Shown in pieces: positions 6,939 to 8,847 of a stretch of DNA of 8,847 nt (position 1 is its first letter; each line of letters begins with the position of its first letter). Below the pieces are notes generated by a model. It was not told the DNA's origin. It saw nothing but the letters and a program-made list of their open reading frames with translations, and made no database searches. The stretch lies in NCBI GenBank assembly GCA_947490975.1, contig CANLHV010000044.1:1-8847 (forward strand). The letters run 5' to 3'. Made by a program: the position numbers and the translations under genes. Origin of the DNA: Acidimicrobiaceae bacterium (lineage in GTDB: Bacteria; Actinomycetota; Acidimicrobiia; Acidimicrobiales; Ilumatobacteraceae).

Positions 6939-8663
6939 TTACTTAGTTGACCAAACACCTGTCCAGTCGATACCGAAGTTTGTTACCAAGCGACGAGGTC
7001 CACCCGCTGCAAGGCCCAATTCACCAACACCACCGAGCTTGTTATAAGTCAGTGAATACTGCAAGAAAGAGATATTTGCTACGTGTGCTTCTTTTTGCAA
7101 TTGCTCAGTTGCTTGCGCATAGAGCTTCTTCGCCTTTGCCACGTTCGGCTCGGCGCGTGCTGCAAACAACAAGTTCTCGCTCACTTCATCTTTGAAAGAT
7201 GAGATGTTCAAGATGCTGTAGAAAATCTGCAATCCGGCCAATGCTGGTGAAAGCTTGGCTGCACCGCGCAAGAAGTGCGTTGGGTTACCACCCGATGTGT
7301 CACTGACAATGAATGGAAGAATAAAGGCCGTGCCCGTGCCCTCCATCAAAAGAAGTGGCAACATTTGGTACTGCATCGGGAATGCCTTTTGAATGGCTTC
7401 AGCAGTTGTTTGTGACAACAAGTTGACCTTGAAGCCGGCCGCTTCTGCCATCTCTTTCATCAACTGCGCATTCGCAGTCGAGTCTGCCGATGCACTGACG
7501 TACGGAAGGCTGAATTCTGGAGTCTTGCCTGTCTCTGTTACATAGGCGGCTGCATATTCTTTAGCCTTCTTCAGGTCATAGCCCGCATAACCCTTCTTGT
7601 TGTACATGATGTTGTTCGGGCCGACGATTGAGTCTGGAACAGTGCCCAAACCCTTTTGACGAACCTTCAACCACTTCGCGCGATCAAGCGAATGCGAGAA
7701 CGCAAGTCGAGCGTTCTTGCTGCTGAAAGGCGCAACTTTGTGGTTCAACCAAATTGTTGGGTAGTAGTCAAGCGGCGAACTGATCGTTGTCACTTTCTTG
7801 TCTTTTTGAAGCGCAAGAATTTGCTTGGCTTCTGAAGCCGACGAGAACATTGTTGCTGCGAGCGAACCACTCTTCACACCGCTAACGCGTGGTTGCGCGT
7901 CTGGAATGAATGTGAAGGTGATGCCGTCAAGGTATGGCAATGCGCCACCCTTAGCGTCTTTGCGCCAATAGTTGTCGTTCTTTGCGACTACAAGTTCAGT
8001 CAACTTGTGCGAAACATACTTAAATGCACCAGTACCAATTGGCACTGTCGAGCAGTTTGGCCCTGTGATCTGAGCAATTGAACGTACAAAGTTACGACCT
8101 GATGCGTAAAGCGAATCTGGGTAGTTGGCTTCTCCGTTGTAAAGCTTGACAGTTACTGACATTGCACCTGTCTGAACTACGTCAGCGATGTTTGCAGAGA
8201 AACCTGCACCCGTGCCTGATGACGGCGACTTTGGAGTCTTGCCAATCAAACCGTTGAGGTAAAGCGCACCGCGCGATGCCTGCAAGTTAAGGAGAAGTGC
8301 TGTGCCGTCTACTGGTGATCCGTCATGAAATTTGATTCCGTCACGGACAACCAAGTTCCAAGTTTTGTAGTCAGCACTGTGCTCGAACGACTTAAGAACG
8401 TAAGGCACAATCTTGCCGTCACTACGTTGCTCGACCCAAGTTTCATAAATTGTGCGAGCGCCCATCAATGCTGAGTTCGCCAAGTTGTCTGCCATACAGA
8501 AACCTGGGAACGAGTCGAAGATGCCGACGGTTATGTTTCCGCCACGCTTCGGTGTGCTGGCACCCGAGGCACTGCTGGTTGTTACCTGGCTAAGTGAAGC
8601 AACAAGTGCAATTGCCATAACAGCAGCGACCTTGCGACGACCTCCTGTGAATAACTTCTTCAT
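6939..8663 (-). CDS. Family-5 extracellular solute-binding protein of the ABC importer
   Basis: This 574-residue protein is the secreted receptor that captures substrate and delivers it to the DppB/C channel; the position corresponds to dppA/oppA. The N-terminus is a Sec signal: 'MKKLFTGGRRK' (1-11), a hydrophobic stretch (12-28), then a Ser/Ala/Thr-rich region and 'GASTPKRGGNITVG' where the mature domain begins. There is no lipobox; the first cysteine is C56. SBP_bac_5 marks are 'WNLVVRDGIKFHDGSPVDG' (102-120), 'PIGTGAFKYVSHKLTELVVA' (208-227) followed by 'KNDNYW', and 'AFSHSLDRAKW' (321-331). C56 and C204 could form a disulfide. The ATG has an AAGGGGG Shine-Dalgarno 8-9 nt upstream and a strong promoter beyond it. 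Family-5 proteins bind peptides, nickel, sugars and other ligands, so the substrate stays open; peptides are the default guess. Confidence 0.94.
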   Translation of the reverse strand: MKKLFTGGRRKVAAVMAIALVASLSQVTTSSASGASTPKRGGNITVGIFDSFPGFCMADNLANSALMGARTIYETWVEQRSDGKIVPYVLKSFEHSADYKTWNLVVRDGIKFHDGSPVDGTALLLNLQASRGALYLNGLIGKTPKSPSSGTGAGFSANIADVVQTGAMSVTVKLYNGEANYPDSLYASGRNFVRSIAQITGPNCSTVPIGTGAFKYVSHKLTELVVAKNDNYWRKDAKGGALPYLDGITFTFIPDAQPRVSGVKSGSLAATMFSSASEAKQILALQKDKKVTTISSPLDYYPTIWLNHKVAPFSSKNARLAFSHSLDRAKWLKVRQKGLGTVPDSIVGPNNIMYNKKGYAGYDLKKAKEYAAAYVTETGKTPEFSLPYVSASADSTANAQLMKEMAEAAGFKVNLLSQTTAEAIQKAFPMQYQMLPLLLMEGTGTAFILPFIVSDTSGGNPTHFLRGAAKLSPALAGLQIFYSILNISSFKDEVSENLLFAARAEPNVAKAKKLYAQATEQLQKEAHVANISFLQYSLTYNKLGGVGELGLAAGGPRRLVTNFGIDWTGVWSTK

Positions 8664-8667
8664 TTTT

Positions 8668-8687
8668 TATTTCCCCCTTCGGAAATA
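8668..8687 (-). promoter_or_regulatory. Ribosome binding site within a small 5'-UTR hairpin
   Basis: In the minus-strand transcript TATTTCC (8681-8687) can pair with GGAAATA (8668-8674), leaving GAAGGG as a 6-nt loop. The Shine-Dalgarno AAGGGGG (8673-8679) of the binding-protein gene lies partly in this loop and partly in the 3' arm. The stem has 7 bp but only two GC pairs, so it is weak. It may expose the SD in the loop or modestly tune translation. Confidence 0.45.
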
Positions 8688-8706
8688 GGCATTGGGCCTT
8701 GTCGCC

Positions 8707-8735
8707 ACGCTACCTTGCTCATCTCCCTGTGTCAA
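8707..8735 (-). promoter_or_regulatory. Sigma70-type promoter of the solute-binding protein gene
   Basis: On the minus strand a perfect -35 TTGACA (8730-8735) is followed after exactly 17 nt by TAGCGT (8707-8712), which fits the actinobacterial TAnnnT -10. Transcription would begin near 8700, giving a leader of about 37 nt. It is the strongest promoter-like sequence I see in the window. Confidence 0.75.
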
Positions 8736-8750
8736 AGGTAACTATTCGTA

Positions 8751-8775
8751 AAATCTGGCGAATCTACGCCAGTTT
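8751..8775 (-). terminator. Terminator overlapping the yqeY stop codon
   Basis: CTGGCG and CGCCAG form a 6-bp GC-rich stem (8755-8760 with 8767-8772) around a 6-nt loop that holds the TAG stop codon. On the minus strand it is preceded by AAA, which can pair with the following TTT past a bulged A, and the tail is ATTTTACG. It probably ends yqeY transcription just before the next promoter. The T-tract is short, so efficiency is uncertain. Confidence 0.6.
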
Positions 8776-8847
8776 GGCTTTAACCAAATTGGCTATTTTC
8801 GCACCATCTGCACCCGCCCCAGCTTGGGTTCGCACGGCTTTGACCAC
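8764..8847 (-). CDS. yqeY: GatB/YqeY domain protein, C-terminal 27 residues (cut by window edge)
   Basis: Only the end of the gene is present: 27 codons and a TAG stop. The peptide 'VVKAVRTQAGAGADGAKIAN' followed by 'LVKAKLA' matches the conserved end of YqeY-like proteins, where a 'VMKAVMP...GRADGK.VN.LVK..L' pattern is the rule. YqeY shares its helical domain with the tail of the GatB amidotransferase subunit, which contacts tRNA; the role of the stand-alone protein is not well settled. GatB itself ends in a similar domain, so a gatB 3' end cannot be excluded from so short a piece, though the GADGAKIANLVKAKL wording suits YqeY better. It is separated from the binding-protein gene by a terminator and a new promoter, so it looks like a neighbouring transcription unit. 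Confidence 0.75.
   Translation of the reverse strand: MVKAVRTQAGAGADGAKIANLVKAKLA

Overview
The window is about 8.8 kb of dense bacterial DNA, and every gene I can support lies on the minus strand, so transcription runs from right to left. It most likely comes from an actinomycete-type (Actinomycetota) genome of unusually moderate GC, roughly half by eye. Three things point that way: argS sits directly before lysA with a 4-nt overlap, ArgS is of the form seen in Streptomyces-like bacteria, and the clearest promoter is a TTGACA / TAnnnT pair. The exact lineage is inference; a streamlined aquatic actinobacterium or acidimicrobiid would fit.

Reading in the direction of transcription: (1) 8764-8847 is the 3' end of a GatB/YqeY-type gene, ending in a terminator that contains its stop codon. 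(2) 8664-8763 carries a strong promoter and a ribosome binding site set in a small hairpin. (3) 6939-8663 is a secreted family-5 solute-binding protein, followed by a strong rho-independent terminator. (4) 3036-6808 is the rest of a complete Dpp/Opp-type ABC importer: permeases B and C, then ATPases D and F, with overlapping starts and stops. (5) 2068-3000 is a Ca2+-dependent nucleoside hydrolase 35 nt behind the second ATPase. (6) 254-1993 is arginyl-tRNA synthetase. (7) 1-257 is the start of diaminopimelate decarboxylase (lysA), cut by the window edge.

The importer is complete: binding protein, two membrane subunits and two ATPases, each with intact motifs. The terminator after the binding-protein gene suggests it is made in excess over the membrane complex. 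The nucleoside hydrolase directly downstream raises the possibility that import and base/ribose salvage are linked, but family-5 binding proteins usually carry peptides, so this is only a hypothesis. argS and lysA look like housekeeping genes that follow the transporter cluster and may be partly read through from it.

I found no tRNA, rRNA, CRISPR array, insertion sequence, phage gene or toxin-antitoxin pair, and no clearly novel system. The points most worth a second look are the hydrolase-transporter pairing, the absence of a lipobox in the binding protein, the SD-containing hairpin before it, the identical four-cysteine tails of both ATPases, and a direct repeat before argS.
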